Source of the DNA: Prevotella sp. E15-22
Lineage (GTDB): Bacteria > Bacteroidota > Bacteroidia > Bacteroidales > Bacteroidaceae
Assembly (NCBI RefSeq): GCF_023204875.1
Contig: NZ_CP096247.1
Span: 1,736,001-1,800,000 of the forward strand
DNA: 64,000 nucleotides
Reading direction: 5' to 3'
Made by a program: the position numbers and the translations under genes
Shown here: positions 19,274 to 28,778 of the stretch, piece after piece
Position numbering within the stretch: position 1 is the stretch's first letter
How the letters are laid out: each line of letters starts with the position of its first letter
Notes under the pieces: generated by a model
What the model was told of the DNA's origin: nothing
Database searches by the model: none
The model's input: the letters and a program-made list of their open reading frames with translations, nothing else

Positions 19274-20385
19274 TTGATAATCTCTTTTGGAGTGATAATC
19301 ATGTGATTCTTGCTACTATAAGTTCCCAAGATGCATCCTGCATTTTCTTTGGCTAAGCGAATAATATCTTCATAAGAAAGTGTGTCAGCATCGTAAACAA
19401 TGCATACGTTATTCTTATCCACAAAGTCCTTTTTATAGCTTAGTCCCTTGCGCGTAAGTATTTCCTCGCACGACTTTTTCATTGCCGAGCCACCTTTTAA
19501 TACATAAATCGGAGATACGACTCGATTAACAAGTCCCATGTATTTCCGGAGGCGCCAATTGGCCATCATAGCCAGAGCCATCATGGCACGGAAATATATA
19601 GCCAACTTAATTGGCAGTGTGACTAGAAAAGTCAGGTGTCCATAATGTTTTCGAAAAAAAATCAGCATGGCTTGATAGAAAACATGGACATAACGGTAAC
19701 TAGTCTTCTGGGTCGATTCACCTTTATAATGAACAACATTAGCAGGAACATACCAGTTCTCATAACCACCCTTTAATAGTCGATATGAGAGATCTATATC
19801 CTCGCCATACATAAAGAAATCTTCATCCAAGAAACCCACATTATTCAATGCCTCACGACGAAGCATAAAAAAAGCGCCACTAATGACATCAATCCGTCCA
19901 GGCTCATTCCACGAAAGATGACTCATGTAATAATGTTGAGTAAAACCTAACATTTTAAGTAGCGAGACAAAGGGGGTTGGAAGACCTCTACGAGATTCGC
20001 GTGCCACCGTTCCATCAGCATTGTGCATCATAACACCTGAACCACCAGCTTTGGGATGCTCATCCATAAAGTCAACAACCATCTTCAAACAATCCTCGCC
20101 AACAAATGTATCGGGATTCAATAAAAGTACATATTCACCTTTACTCTGGCGTATCGCGAGGTTATTAGCCTTGGCAAAACCACCATTATGATTACATTCT
20201 ATGAGATTTATCTGTGAACCAAAACGTTGCTTAAGATAGTCAACAGATCCATCTGCCGAATGATTGTCAACAACAAAAATCTCGCAATCCATATCACAAG
20301 TGGCCTTCTGAACACTATATATACATTGCTCAATATAATGACAGACGTTATAGTTAACAATAACAACTGAAAGTTTCATATTCAT
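19270..20385 (-). CDS. Family 2 glycosyltransferase with C-terminal membrane region
   Basis: A 371-aa GT2 enzyme, rhamnosyltransferase-like: LSVVIVNYNV, FVVDNHSADGS, LLNPDTFVGED (metal site) and FFMYGEDIDLSYRL. A hydrophobic segment around 240-270 (LTFLVTLPIKLAIYFRAMMAL) suggests membrane association. The last ~70 residues (SCEEILTRKGLSYKKD...) form an additional domain I do not recognise. Probably makes a surface polysaccharide or glycolipid. Coupled by 4-base overlaps on both sides. Confidence 0.87.
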   Translation of the reverse strand: MNMKLSVVIVNYNVCHYIEQCIYSVQKATCDMDCEIFVVDNHSADGSVDYLKQRFGSQINLIECNHNGGFAKANNLAIRQSKGEYVLLLNPDTFVGEDCLKMVVDFMDEHPKAGGSGVMMHNADGTVARESRRGLPTPFVSLLKMLGFTQHYYMSHLSWNEPGRIDVISGAFFMLRREALNNVGFLDEDFFMYGEDIDLSYRLLKGGYENWYVPANVVHYKGESTQKTSYRYVHVFYQAMLIFFRKHYGHLTFLVTLPIKLAIYFRAMMALAMMANWRLRKYMGLVNRVVSPIYVLKGGSAMKKSCEEILTRKGLSYKKDFVDKNNVCIVYDADTLSYEDIIRLAKENAGCILGTYSSKNHMIITPKEIIK

Positions 20386-20864
20386 TTCTCCTCGTTTTCT
20401 TCTGTTTTATCTGTCATATTCTCAGATTCCTCTACAATGATTTCTTCTGTTATTTCTGATTCACAACGGTCTGAAGTAGGCAGAATGAAAACCATTGAGA
20501 GAAGAGTAATAACGGCCAGATAACCATATGCAGGCTCAAAAGCATAGAAATAATATAATAAGGTATTGGTCATTAAAGGTACACCCAACAAAAGAATACG
20601 AACGATACCCCATTTAAGCAAAGACATCGGGTTACTAACCAATTCATTATGAATCATTCGAAACCTAAACAAGCGTAGTGCAAAGGGTATTTGACCTAAT
20701 GTAACAAGAATCATTACCATTTGAATAGTATAATTCCGAATAGCAGAAGTATCTGAGAGCCATGCTAAGTCAATCTCTAGAAACTCGCCTGACACATATA
20801 CCAAACCGGCTAATGCCAAGAAAAAACAATAAACGATAAGAAGTATATTTCTAATTCTTTTCAT
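20382..20864 (-). CDS. Hypothetical four-helix membrane protein
   Basis: 160 aa with about four hydrophobic segments (residues 7-24, 47-65, 85-107, 112-130) and a very acidic C-terminal tail (ESEITEEIIVEESEN) expected in the cytoplasm. No family recognised. It lies between recR and a GT2 gene in a coupled minus-strand run, so it may take part in the same surface-glycan or membrane function, but this is weak inference. Confidence 0.7.
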   Translation of the reverse strand: MKRIRNILLIVYCFFLALAGLVYVSGEFLEIDLAWLSDTSAIRNYTIQMVMILVTLGQIPFALRLFRFRMIHNELVSNPMSLLKWGIVRILLLGVPLMTNTLLYYFYAFEPAYGYLAVITLLSMVFILPTSDRCESEITEEIIVEESENMTDKTEENEEK

Positions 20865-20876
20865 ATTTATAGTTTA

Positions 20877-21488
20877 TTATTGTTCAAAGGGTACACGATT
20901 CTGAATGGAGCGTCCTAATGTCACTTCATCAGTATATTCCAATTCATTGCCCACTGCAATACCCCTTGCTATGATACTCACCTTTACATCGTAGTCAGCA
21001 AGTTTGCGAAAGATATAGAAGTTAGTTGTATCACCTTCCATTGTAGAACTTAAGGCTAGAATAACCTCTTTTACATCTCCTTCTGAAACACGCTGTACCA
21101 ACGAACCAATCTCTAAGTCAGAAGGACCAATACCGTCCATCGGCGATATAAGTCCTCCTAATACATGATACAGTCCATTGAACTGTTGGGTATTCTCAAC
21201 CGCCATTACATCCTGAATATTCTCAACTACGCATATAGTGGAAACATCACGACGTTCGTCTGAACAAATTGGGCAAATATCTTGATCACTAATGTTGTGA
21301 CATACGCGACAGAACTTTACCTCTTTTTTCAACCTATCAAGCGATTCAGTAAAACGCGAAACCTCCTCGTGCTCCATACGCAACATGTAGAGCACAAGTC
21401 TTAAAGCTGTCTTGCGTCCGATACCAGGCAGTTTAGAAAACTCTTGAACAGCCGATTCCAATAGTCGTGAAGGATATTGCTGTATCAT
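20877..21488 (-). CDS. recR: Recombination mediator RecR
   Basis: A 203-aa ring-forming protein that, with RecO, loads RecA at gaps. Helix-hairpin-helix [18 protein letters not shown], four-Cys zinc finger [16 protein letters not shown] (about 58-73) and a Toprim domain ([13 protein letters not shown] ... [12 protein letters not shown]) are intact. The start overlaps the ABC-F stop by four bases. Confidence 0.97.
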   Translation of the reverse strand: MIQQYPSRLLESAVQEFSKLPGIGRKTALRLVLYMLRMEHEEVSRFTESLDRLKKEVKFCRVCHNISDQDICPICSDERRDVSTICVVENIQDVMAVENTQQFNGLYHVLGGLISPMDGIGPSDLEIGSLVQRVSEGDVKEVILALSSTMEGDTTNFYIFRKLADYDVKVSIIARGIAVGNELEYTDEVTLGRSIQNRVPFEQ

Positions 21489-23290
21489 GCTAACTCACTT
21501 AATTCCAACCAGCGCATAGATTTCTCATCAAGTTCATCGTTCAGCACTGGCAGTCGTTTACTCATCTCTGTTATCTGATCAACACTGAGCATTCCAGTAC
21601 TCAATGCGTCTTCTATTCTCTTCTTCTCATCTTCCAAGAGTGTGATGTCCTTCTCTAATTGCTCAAACTCACGTTTCTCTTTGAAAGTCATCTTCACCTT
21701 CTCTCTGACAGTCTTGGTAGGTTTTGTATCTTTATCAACCTTTAACTCACCTGCTTCTTTGGGAAGCAAAGCCTGCCATTCACGATACTGTGTATAGTTA
21801 CCTGGAAAATCCTTTATCACACCATCACCCTTGAACACCATGAGATGGTCCACCACCTTATCCATGAAATAGCGATCATGGCTAACAACAATAACACATC
21901 CAGGGAAATCCTGCAGGTATTCCTCTAGAATCTGCAAAGTAACAATATCGAGATCGTTTGTCGGCTCGTCAAGAACAAGAAAGTTTGGATTCTGCATCAA
22001 AACGGTGCAAAGATATAGCTTACGTTTCTCGCCGCCCGAGAGTTTATATACATAGTTATGCTGTTGTTCTGGCGTAAAAAGAAAGTGCTGAAGGAACTGA
22101 CTAGCTGAAAGGTGTTTACCGCCACCCATGTCGATATACTCAGCAATGTCACGCACCACATCAATAACTTTTGTCTGCTCATCGAACTTCAATCCTTCCT
22201 GAGAAAAATAGCCAAAACGGACTGTTTCGCCTACTACAATCTTTCCACTATCAGGCTGAGCCTCACCGAGCAACATTTTAAGGAAAGTGGATTTACCTGT
22301 ACCATTATTACCAACGATTCCCATTTTCTCAAAACGCGAGAAGTTGTAATAGAAATCCTTCATGATACAGAGTTCACCGTTTGAACCGTGATCACCACTA
22401 TCTGACAAAGGAAAAGACTTAGAGATATACTGGCACTCAAATATCTTACTTCCAATATATACATTAGAAGCTTTCAAACGTACAGCTCTCTCTTCTATCC
22501 TACTCTTGGCCACACGCTCCAAATCGTAAAAAGCATCCTCGCGATATTTAGCTTTATGACCACGAGCCTGAGGCATACGACGCATCCATTCCAACTCTGT
22601 ACGATAAAGATTATTAGCACGAGCAATCTCGGCACGGCGGTTATCTATGCGTTCCTGACGCTTTTCCAGATAATAAGAGTAATTGCCCCTATATGTATAG
22701 ATGGTACGATCGTCAAGTTCCAAAATCACCGAGCATACTCGATCCAAGAAATAACGATCATGTGTAACCATCAATAACGTCTTGTTTCCACGATTCAAAA
22801 AACCTTCCAGCCATTCAATCATCTCAAGATCCAAATGGTTGGTTGGCTCATCCAAGATCAACAAATCGGGTTCTGTAATCAAAACATTTGCCAGCGCCAC
22901 ACGCTTTTGCTGTCCTCCACTGAGTTGACACATAGGTTGACTCAAATCACGAATCTTCAACTGAGTCAGAATCTGTTTTGCCTTCAGGATTTTCTCCTCA
23001 TTGCCTTGATGATTAAAACAAGCATCGAGCACAGAATCATTGGGCTGAAAAGCAGGAGTCTGTTCAAGAAACCCTACTTTCAGGTCACGGCGAAAGATTA
23101 TCTCCCCACTATCATACCCTTCTTTGCCAGACAGGATAGACAACAACGTAGACTTACCCGTTCCATTCTTGGCGATAAGTCCCACACGCTGACGCTCTGC
23201 AATAGAGAATGAGATATTCTCGAACAAAACCGTTGAGCCAAACGACTTTGTAAGGTTCTGCACATCTAAATATGGTATCTCTTTTGCCAT
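21485..23290 (-). CDS. ABC-F family ATPase (Uup-like)
   Basis: A 601-aa soluble protein with two ABC domains and no membrane segments, the ABC-F layout. Walker [10 protein letters not shown] and GNNGTGKST, signatures LSGGQQKR and LSGGEKRK, Walker [14 protein letters not shown] and [15 protein letters not shown]-terminal coiled coil (from about 530) resembles Uup. ABC-F proteins act on the ribosome. A second ABC-F gene lies at 42.6-44.5 kb. Confidence 0.93.
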   Translation of the reverse strand: MAKEIPYLDVQNLTKSFGSTVLFENISFSIAERQRVGLIAKNGTGKSTLLSILSGKEGYDSGEIIFRRDLKVGFLEQTPAFQPNDSVLDACFNHQGNEEKILKAKQILTQLKIRDLSQPMCQLSGGQQKRVALANVLITEPDLLILDEPTNHLDLEMIEWLEGFLNRGNKTLLMVTHDRYFLDRVCSVILELDDRTIYTYRGNYSYYLEKRQERIDNRRAEIARANNLYRTELEWMRRMPQARGHKAKYREDAFYDLERVAKSRIEERAVRLKASNVYIGSKIFECQYISKSFPLSDSGDHGSNGELCIMKDFYYNFSRFEKMGIVGNNGTGKSTFLKMLLGEAQPDSGKIVVGETVRFGYFSQEGLKFDEQTKVIDVVRDIAEYIDMGGGKHLSASQFLQHFLFTPEQQHNYVYKLSGGEKRKLYLCTVLMQNPNFLVLDEPTNDLDIVTLQILEEYLQDFPGCVIVVSHDRYFMDKVVDHLMVFKGDGVIKDFPGNYTQYREWQALLPKEAGELKVDKDTKPTKTVREKVKMTFKEKREFEQLEKDITLLEDEKKRIEDALSTGMLSVDQITEMSKRLPVLNDELDEKSMRWLELSELA

Positions 23291-23327
23291 TCCTAAAAAA
23301 TACGATTGAATGTCTTTACAGGAATCC

Positions 23328-23927
23328 CTATTTCAACGACTTATTAATCTCATCAATATAGTTAAGCACCTCATCACGACCGCGAGCCTTCTCGGACGAA
23401 GTAACAAAATAGGGAGGCATCTCTTCCCATGTTTCCAGCATCTTCTGAACATATGCATTAACATTGGCCTTCACTTTACCTTCCGACAACTTGTCGGCCT
23501 TGGTAAAGACAATAGCAAAGGGAATAGACGAGACACCCAGCCAATTGATAAATTCCAGATCGATATTCTGAGCCTCATGGCGGATATCTACTAGCACGAA
23601 AACATTCACCAATTGCTCACGACCAAGAATATAGCCACGTATCATCTGGTCGAGTTTAGCCACCTCGCTCTTTGATCGCTTGGCAAAGCCATAACCTGGT
23701 AAGTCTACCAAATACCATTCGCGATTCATTAGAAAATGATTAATAAGGAGCGTCTTACCAGGAGTAGATGATGTCTTTGCCAATTTCTTATTGCGAGACA
23801 ACATGTTAATCAAGCTCGACTTTCCCACATTCGACCTTCCAATAAAAGCGTACTCTGGCTTATTGTCTTTCGGACACATTCCAACATTAGGCGACGACAA
23901 TGTGAATTCTGCAGTTTTAATATCCAT
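23328..23927 (-). CDS. engB: Ribosome biogenesis GTPase EngB/YsxC
   Basis: A 199-aa essential GTPase for 50S assembly. G1 [15 protein letters not shown]2 Thr in SSTPGKT, G3 DLPGYG and G4 TKADK are visible. The normal length is about 195-210. It lies 37 bases upstream of the ABC-F start, in the same direction. Confidence 0.96.
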   Translation of the reverse strand: MDIKTAEFTLSSPNVGMCPKDNKPEYAFIGRSNVGKSSLINMLSRNKKLAKTSSTPGKTLLINHFLMNREWYLVDLPGYGFAKRSKSEVAKLDQMIRGYILGREQLVNVFVLVDIRHEAQNIDLEFINWLGVSSIPFAIVFTKADKLSEGKVKANVNAYVQKMLETWEEMPPYFVTSSEKARGRDEVLNYIDEINKSLK

Positions 23928-23990
23928 TCAGTAATATGATTTGACGGGAACTATTAACTATATATGAAACAGTACACTGAATAAAAAGAC

Positions 23991-24028
23991 AAAAAAGGGG
24001 CGACTCGCTTGTTTAGTTCGACGCCCCC
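23991..24028 (-). terminator. Terminator of DUF4293 gene
   Basis: On the minus strand GGGGCG (24027-24022) pairs with CGCCCC (24002-23997), followed by six T residues (23996-23991). It separates the bamD-omega-DUF4293 run from engB. Confidence 0.75.
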
Positions 24029-24040
24029 TATTTGATTCAA

Positions 24041-24388
24041 TTATCTTATTCTATCAAGCGATCGGACAAGTTTCTCGTCTTTAATGATTCGCTTTCTAGC
24101 AACAAAAGTCAGCAATACTGCAGCCAAAGGCATAGCATGATACCAATCTATCGTAGGCTGTTTTACTGCCAAGATAATATAATACGCTACACCCATCAGC
24201 ATGAGAACCAAACACCATGTAGATTGTGCTGGACGATTTTTAAACAAGAGAATACATCTCAAAGTAACTGCCATCATTATACAAGACAGCCCATTAAAAA
24301 TCCACTCATCCGCACGTCCAACAAAGAGTCCTACAACCAGCAATATTAACGCAAGTAGTAGGTAAACGGTTTGTATGCGCTGTATCAT
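24041..24388 (-). CDS. DUF4293 membrane protein
   Basis: 115 aa, opening with MIQRIQTVYLLLALILL, the signature start of DUF4293. Four short hydrophobic segments, 4-TM topology. The family is confined to Bacteroidetes and its function is unknown. The start overlaps the omega gene stop by four bases. Confidence 0.88.
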   Translation of the reverse strand: MIQRIQTVYLLLALILLVVGLFVGRADEWIFNGLSCIMMAVTLRCILLFKNRPAQSTWCLVLMLMGVAYYIILAVKQPTIDWYHAMPLAAVLLTFVARKRIIKDEKLVRSLDRIR

Positions 24389-24723
24389 GCCTCTGCGGTC
24401 TGAGCGTCCTTAGCAGGGTCGCGCCAGTATACTTTTCCTTCAATGAACTCCTGAGTAGCCAGCAGCGAGGGCTTTGGCAGTTTCTCATAGTAACGTGAGA
24501 TTTCAATCTGCTCACGGTTCTCGAACACCTCTTCCAAAGCATCATTATAAGAAGCAAACTCAGCCAGTTTCTTTGACAGGTCTTCTTTAATCTGCACTGA
24601 AATCTGATTGGCACGCTTAGCGATGATGGATACGCTCTCGTAGATATTTCCTGTCTCATCGCAGAGATCCATAATGTTGCGGGTTACGGTATTTACCGGT
24701 GCTTTTGATTTCTTGTAATCCAT
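24385..24723 (-). CDS. rpoZ: RNA polymerase omega (Rpb6-like) subunit
   Basis: A 112-aa protein of the Bacteroidetes Rpb6/omega type: MDYKKSKAPVNTVTRN opening, then YESVSIIAKRANQI (the conserved ARRAxQL-like helix of omega), and a charged second half. It promotes assembly of beta' into RNA polymerase. Lies 41 bases after bamD. Confidence 0.88.
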   Translation of the reverse strand: MDYKKSKAPVNTVTRNIMDLCDETGNIYESVSIIAKRANQISVQIKEDLSKKLAEFASYNDALEEVFENREQIEISRYYEKLPKPSLLATQEFIEGKVYWRDPAKDAQTAEA

Positions 24724-24764
24724 GTTTTTCTATAAATTATTCAAATGATGTTATTTTATTCTAT

Positions 24765-25592
24765 TTAATCTTTCACAACTTTCTTGCACTTAACTATATA
24801 CTTCTCTGCAGTTGCCCTGTCTTTCGACTCAGGAAACTCATTGATAAAGCCATAGCACTCGTCCTCGGCGTCACGATAGCGTTCCAACTTCTTATCCTCA
24901 GTGGAATTCTCGGCCAATTCAAACTTACTCTTCATAATCAAGGCAGTAAACTCCTCACGCCATCTCATATAAGGATAGTTCTTAAGAGCATTTTGAGCGA
25001 CAATGATACAAGAAGAATAATTGCTTTCGGTGCTTGAAGAAATATTTCCAAAGTATCCACCCAAATTGTAATAGAGTTGAGCTGACAGCAACTCCTTCAT
25101 CACAAGTTTATCCTGTAATTCAAAAAGACGATCTTGTGCATTCTGATACAGTGAAGAATTGGGGAAATAATCCAAGAACTGCTGATAAGCATTGATGGCA
25201 CCAATTGTTGGAGTCTGATCCAAACGAGGTTCCGGAGCACTCTGATAGAGCGACTGGCCAACATAATACATAGCACGCTCTGCATAGATGCCACGAGGGT
25301 ACGACTGAAAATATTTTCGGAATGTTGCTGCAGCACTCTCATAATCCGCATTCATGAACTGCGACATGGCAAGCATGTATAACGACTCCTCCGCTTCATC
25401 CGTGCCTTTTTTTGTAGTAATGAGATCCTGCAACAATATTTCAGCTCGACTGAATTGCCCCTGCGCAAAACACTGCTTGGCATATTCATATCGATAATCT
25501 AAATCCGAACTCTTAAAAACCCTATTAAATTCGCTAGCACAACCCGTCAAGACGAGTGCGAACGAAACTATGATAATGAGTTTAATTTTCAT
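24765..25592 (-). CDS. bamD: Outer membrane assembly lipoprotein BamD
   Basis: A 275-aa lipoprotein of the beta-barrel assembly machine. Signal with lipobox VLTGC (Cys 18), then about five TPR-like repeats (YEYAKQCFAQGQFSRAEILL, MSQFMNADYESAAATFRKY, IYAERAMYYVGQSLYQ). Length and repeats match Bacteroidetes BamD/YfiO. First gene of the bamD-omega-DUF4293 run. Confidence 0.93.
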   Translation of the reverse strand: MKIKLIIIVSFALVLTGCASEFNRVFKSSDLDYRYEYAKQCFAQGQFSRAEILLQDLITTKKGTDEAEESLYMLAMSQFMNADYESAAATFRKYFQSYPRGIYAERAMYYVGQSLYQSAPEPRLDQTPTIGAINAYQQFLDYFPNSSLYQNAQDRLFELQDKLVMKELLSAQLYYNLGGYFGNISSSTESNYSSCIIVAQNALKNYPYMRWREEFTALIMKSKFELAENSTEDKKLERYRDAEDECYGFINEFPESKDRATAEKYIVKCKKVVKD

Positions 25593-25611
25593 TTTACTAA
25601 TATTTGGACTG

Positions 25612-25643
25612 CAAAATTACTCATTTTTCTTTAAACATACAAG
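25612..25643 (-). promoter_or_regulatory. Promoter of bamD
   Basis: On the minus strand TAATTTTG (25619-25612) is a full -7 match. CTTG (25643-25640) is one mismatch from TTTG with a 20-base spacer. Divergent from uvrB. Confidence 0.6.
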
Positions 25644-25693
25644 AGATTATATATTTTTTAACCGCTGATTATACAGATTTCACAGAATATTAG

Positions 25694-25701
25694 TACCTTT
25701 G
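25694..25701 (+). promoter_or_regulatory. -7 box directly before uvrB
   Basis: TACCTTTG, a full match, ends 11 bases before the uvrB ATG. No clean -33 TTTG was found. The resulting leader would be about five bases. Confidence 0.55.
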
Positions 25702-25712
25702 CCCCAAAATTT

Positions 25713-27734
25713 ATGAATTTTAAACTTACTTCAAAATACAAGCCCACGGGCGACCAGCCCGAAGCCATCCGCCAACTAACGGATGGTATTAATCGTGGCG
25801 ACAGAGCTCAAGTGCTACTAGGTGTCACTGGTTCTGGAAAGACATTTACGATGGCTAACGTGATTGCCAACGTAAACAAGCCCACCCTGATATTAAGTCA
25901 TAACAAGACGTTGGCAGCCCAACTTTACGACGAGATGCGCGGTTTCTTTCCCGACAACGCTGTAGAATATTATGTAAGTTATTACGACTACTACCAACCA
26001 GAAGCGTATCTACCATCAAGCGACACATACATAGAAAAAGACCTGGCTATCAACGAAGAAATAGATCGACTTCGGCTTTCAGCAGTAAGCAGCTTATTAT
26101 CAGGACGAAAAGATGTTGTTGTTGTATCATCGGTTTCATGCATATACGGCATGGGAAGTCCCAATGCACTTTCTGAAAATGTCATTGAGATTCGCCAAGG
26201 TCAAAATATTGACCGTAATGCTTTGTTAAGAAAGTTAGTTCAATCACTTTATGTTCGCAATGATCTTAATTTGGAGCGAGGAAACTTTCGAGTGAAAGGT
26301 GATACGATTGACATCTACATGGCCTACAACAACATTATTCTGCGCGTCACCTTTTGGGACGACGAGATTGATGCAATAGAAGAACTCGACCCCATCACCA
26401 TGTATCGCACTGGTCGATACGCCGAATACAGAATATATCCGGCCAACCTTTTCATGACCACACAAGAACAGACAAATCAAGCCATCCATGATATTCAGGA
26501 CGATCTGGTGAAACAAGTGGCTTTCTTTGAAGAATTAGGCGATGGCATCAAGGCACAGCGTATCAAAGAGCGTGTGGAATACGATATGGAGATGATCAAA
26601 GAGCTAGGGCATTGCTCGGGCATTGAGAACTACTCACGCTATTTTGACGGGCGAAAACCAGGCGAACGCCCATACTGCCTACTAGATTTCTTCCCAGATG
26701 ACTATCTGCTGTTTATTGACGAGAGTCACGTAAGCGTACCGCAAATTGGTGCTATGTACGGTGGCGACAGAGCTCGCAAAACCAACCTCGTAGAATATGG
26801 ATTCCGCCTGCCTGCTGCCTTTGACAACCGTCCTCTAACTTTCGATGAATTTCAGAAGGAAGTAAAGCAAGTAGTCTATGTCAGTGCAACTCCTGCCGAT
26901 TTTGAATTAGAAGAAGCGGAGGGCGTCGTTGTCGAGCAAGTCATCCGTCCTACAGGCCTTCTAGACCCAGAAATAGAGGTACGGCCAAGCGAACATCAGA
27001 TTGATGACCTATTAGAAGAGATTCGCATACGTATTGAACGTCAAGAGCGCGTGCTTGTAACCACCCTTACCAAACGTATGGCCGAAGAGTTGTCTGAGTT
27101 CCTGCTGAACCACAACATCCAAACAGCCTATATTCACAGCGATGTAGCCACACTTGATCGTGTCCAGATTCTGGAGAAACTACGCAAGGGCGAATATGAT
27201 GTATTGGTAGGCGTCAATTTGCTTCGTGAGGGTCTCGACCTTCCAGAAGTATCACTCGTTGCCATTCTCGACGCCGACAAGGAAGGTTTCCTCCGTTCAC
27301 GCCGTTCGTTAGTACAAACTGCAGGCCGTGCCGCCCGTAATGTCAATGGTCGCGTCATCATGTATGCTGACACCATTACCCATTCAATGCAGGAAACGAT
27401 TGACGAGACGAACCGTCGAAGAATCAAGCAATTGCGCTACAACGAGGAACATCACATCACACCAAAACAGATTATCAAGACACTGAACAGTTCGTTGAGC
27501 AGAGATGACCGTCCGGACGTGAAGGAACTGAAGACTGCCATTGGCGGAAAACAAGTGGAAGCGAAGATTGCAGCCGACCCAATAGAGCTTCAGATGACAC
27601 GTCCGCAACTGGAAAAGCTTATTGCCGAGACTACACGTCGCATGAAGGAAGCCGCCAAGCAGATGGACTTTATGCAAGCTGCTCAGTATCGCGACGAAAT
27701 TATACGAATGCAAAAGGAGTTGGAATTAAAGTAA
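25713..27734 (+). CDS. uvrB: UvrABC excinuclease subunit B
   Basis: DNA damage-verifying helicase-like subunit of nucleotide excision repair. Walker A GVTGSGKTFTMANV, the beta-hairpin region YYVSYYDYYQPEAYLPSSDT, the DEXH-like box FIDESHVS, motif V/VI VGVNLLREGLDLPEV and QTAGRAARN, and a C-terminal UVR motif (KEAAKQMDFMQAAQYRDEI) that contacts UvrC. Length 673 aa, normal. Confidence 0.98.
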   Translation: MNFKLTSKYKPTGDQPEAIRQLTDGINRGDRAQVLLGVTGSGKTFTMANVIANVNKPTLILSHNKTLAAQLYDEMRGFFPDNAVEYYVSYYDYYQPEAYLPSSDTYIEKDLAINEEIDRLRLSAVSSLLSGRKDVVVVSSVSCIYGMGSPNALSENVIEIRQGQNIDRNALLRKLVQSLYVRNDLNLERGNFRVKGDTIDIYMAYNNIILRVTFWDDEIDAIEELDPITMYRTGRYAEYRIYPANLFMTTQEQTNQAIHDIQDDLVKQVAFFEELGDGIKAQRIKERVEYDMEMIKELGHCSGIENYSRYFDGRKPGERPYCLLDFFPDDYLLFIDESHVSVPQIGAMYGGDRARKTNLVEYGFRLPAAFDNRPLTFDEFQKEVKQVVYVSATPADFELEEAEGVVVEQVIRPTGLLDPEIEVRPSEHQIDDLLEEIRIRIERQERVLVTTLTKRMAEELSEFLLNHNIQTAYIHSDVATLDRVQILEKLRKGEYDVLVGVNLLREGLDLPEVSLVAILDADKEGFLRSRRSLVQTAGRAARNVNGRVIMYADTITHSMQETIDETNRRRIKQLRYNEEHHITPKQIIKTLNSSLSRDDRPDVKELKTAIGGKQVEAKIAADPIELQMTRPQLEKLIAETTRRMKEAAKQMDFMQAAQYRDEIIRMQKELELK

Positions 27735-27757
27735 TCCCAACTCCCTTTTGTATTTTT
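27716..27757 (+). terminator. Terminator of uvrB
   Basis: GGAGTTGG (27716-27723) pairs with CCAACTCC (27737-27744), then CTTTTGTATTTTT. The hairpin spans the uvrB stop codon. Confidence 0.7.
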
Positions 27758-27779
27758 CATTCTATGCAATTATAATCAT

Positions 27780-28778
27780 TCACTCATTTATTGCTCCGCA
27801 ATGTGGGCAAACACCTTTGTGATATAACTTTTCTCCACATCGCCCACAGAAATAGGCTGCCCTACTCTTATGCACGTACTGGCGAATGGCCAGATAAGCA
27901 TAAAGAATTAAAAGCGGATAACCAATATAATACAAGGTGGAAATGCTGAAAACAACGTAGTTAATAGCACAGACACCCATAAGGCCAAGACCATAGAGTA
28001 TCGTCTCGCCCAACGACAAATGGCGACGAATGTCATCGACAGCCGCAAGGGAAATAAGTAGGAGCCCCCAAACCGACACGATGAAAACACTGAGATGCAA
28101 CGGAGCTGCAAAGGGGTTAAGTGTGGGATGATAATAATAATGACGCCACGAATCGGGAGCAGCGAGTTGAATGGTGCTGTAGAACACGGCAGACGCTGCG
28201 ACGAAAAGAGCCAGGAGCGTAGGATAGAACGACGGAATATCATTAAAATGCACAATCTTGGCATTACGACGCGTCAATGCCCAAATCGTATAGATAGCCG
28301 CCACAACGGCCCAGAATGCCAACATCAGCAGCAAGTGGGTGTCAGAGAAAAAATCTATGAACTGAGAAATGGGGTTATCGGGTGCCACGCCAGGCAACAT
28401 TTCTTTCTCGCGTATCCATCCAATAGTCATCTGATCGCGTGCCACCTGAACCCACACGGAATCCACCGTATCAGAAGGAAGAGTCATGATATCAGCCACC
28501 ACCAAACGGTCGTCATGATAGACGGCAATCGTGTCAACCAGCATCTCGCTGAGCAACTCTGATGGCTGCTGAACAATGAGTCGCAAAGAGTCTGCCGTCA
28601 CCATGAAATTATAGTTCTGTGTATAATGGTGAGTGGTATAGAACGATATGGAGTCCATCTGTTCTTCCGTCACAATCCAGGCATCTGACGTCTCCGGATT
28701 CTGATGATAACAGCTGTTCAGCATCAGAATCATCATACTGAGGAAGCAAAGATAGAACTTATTCATTGGCATAGACAT
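27780..28778 (-). CDS. Zinc-ribbon membrane lipoprotein, hypothetical
   Basis: A 332-aa protein: lipobox-like LMLNSC near residue 23, an extracytoplasmic domain of about 110 residues (SH3-like feel around VWVQVARDQMTIGWIREKEML), five hydrophobic segments between about 140 and 305, and a C-terminal zinc ribbon FCGRCGEKLYHKGVCPHCG. ATGs at 28778, 28772 and 28766 are all possible. It overlaps the U32 gene by 20 bases. Function unknown; the CxxC pairs echo the zinc ribbons of the kinase cluster upstream. Confidence 0.75.
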   Translation of the reverse strand: MSMPMNKFYLCFLSMMILMLNSCYHQNPETSDAWIVTEEQMDSISFYTTHHYTQNYNFMVTADSLRLIVQQPSELLSEMLVDTIAVYHDDRLVVADIMTLPSDTVDSVWVQVARDQMTIGWIREKEMLPGVAPDNPISQFIDFFSDTHLLLMLAFWAVVAAIYTIWALTRRNAKIVHFNDIPSFYPTLLALFVAASAVFYSTIQLAAPDSWRHYYYHPTLNPFAAPLHLSVFIVSVWGLLLISLAAVDDIRRHLSLGETILYGLGLMGVCAINYVVFSISTLYYIGYPLLILYAYLAIRQYVHKSRAAYFCGRCGEKLYHKGVCPHCGAINE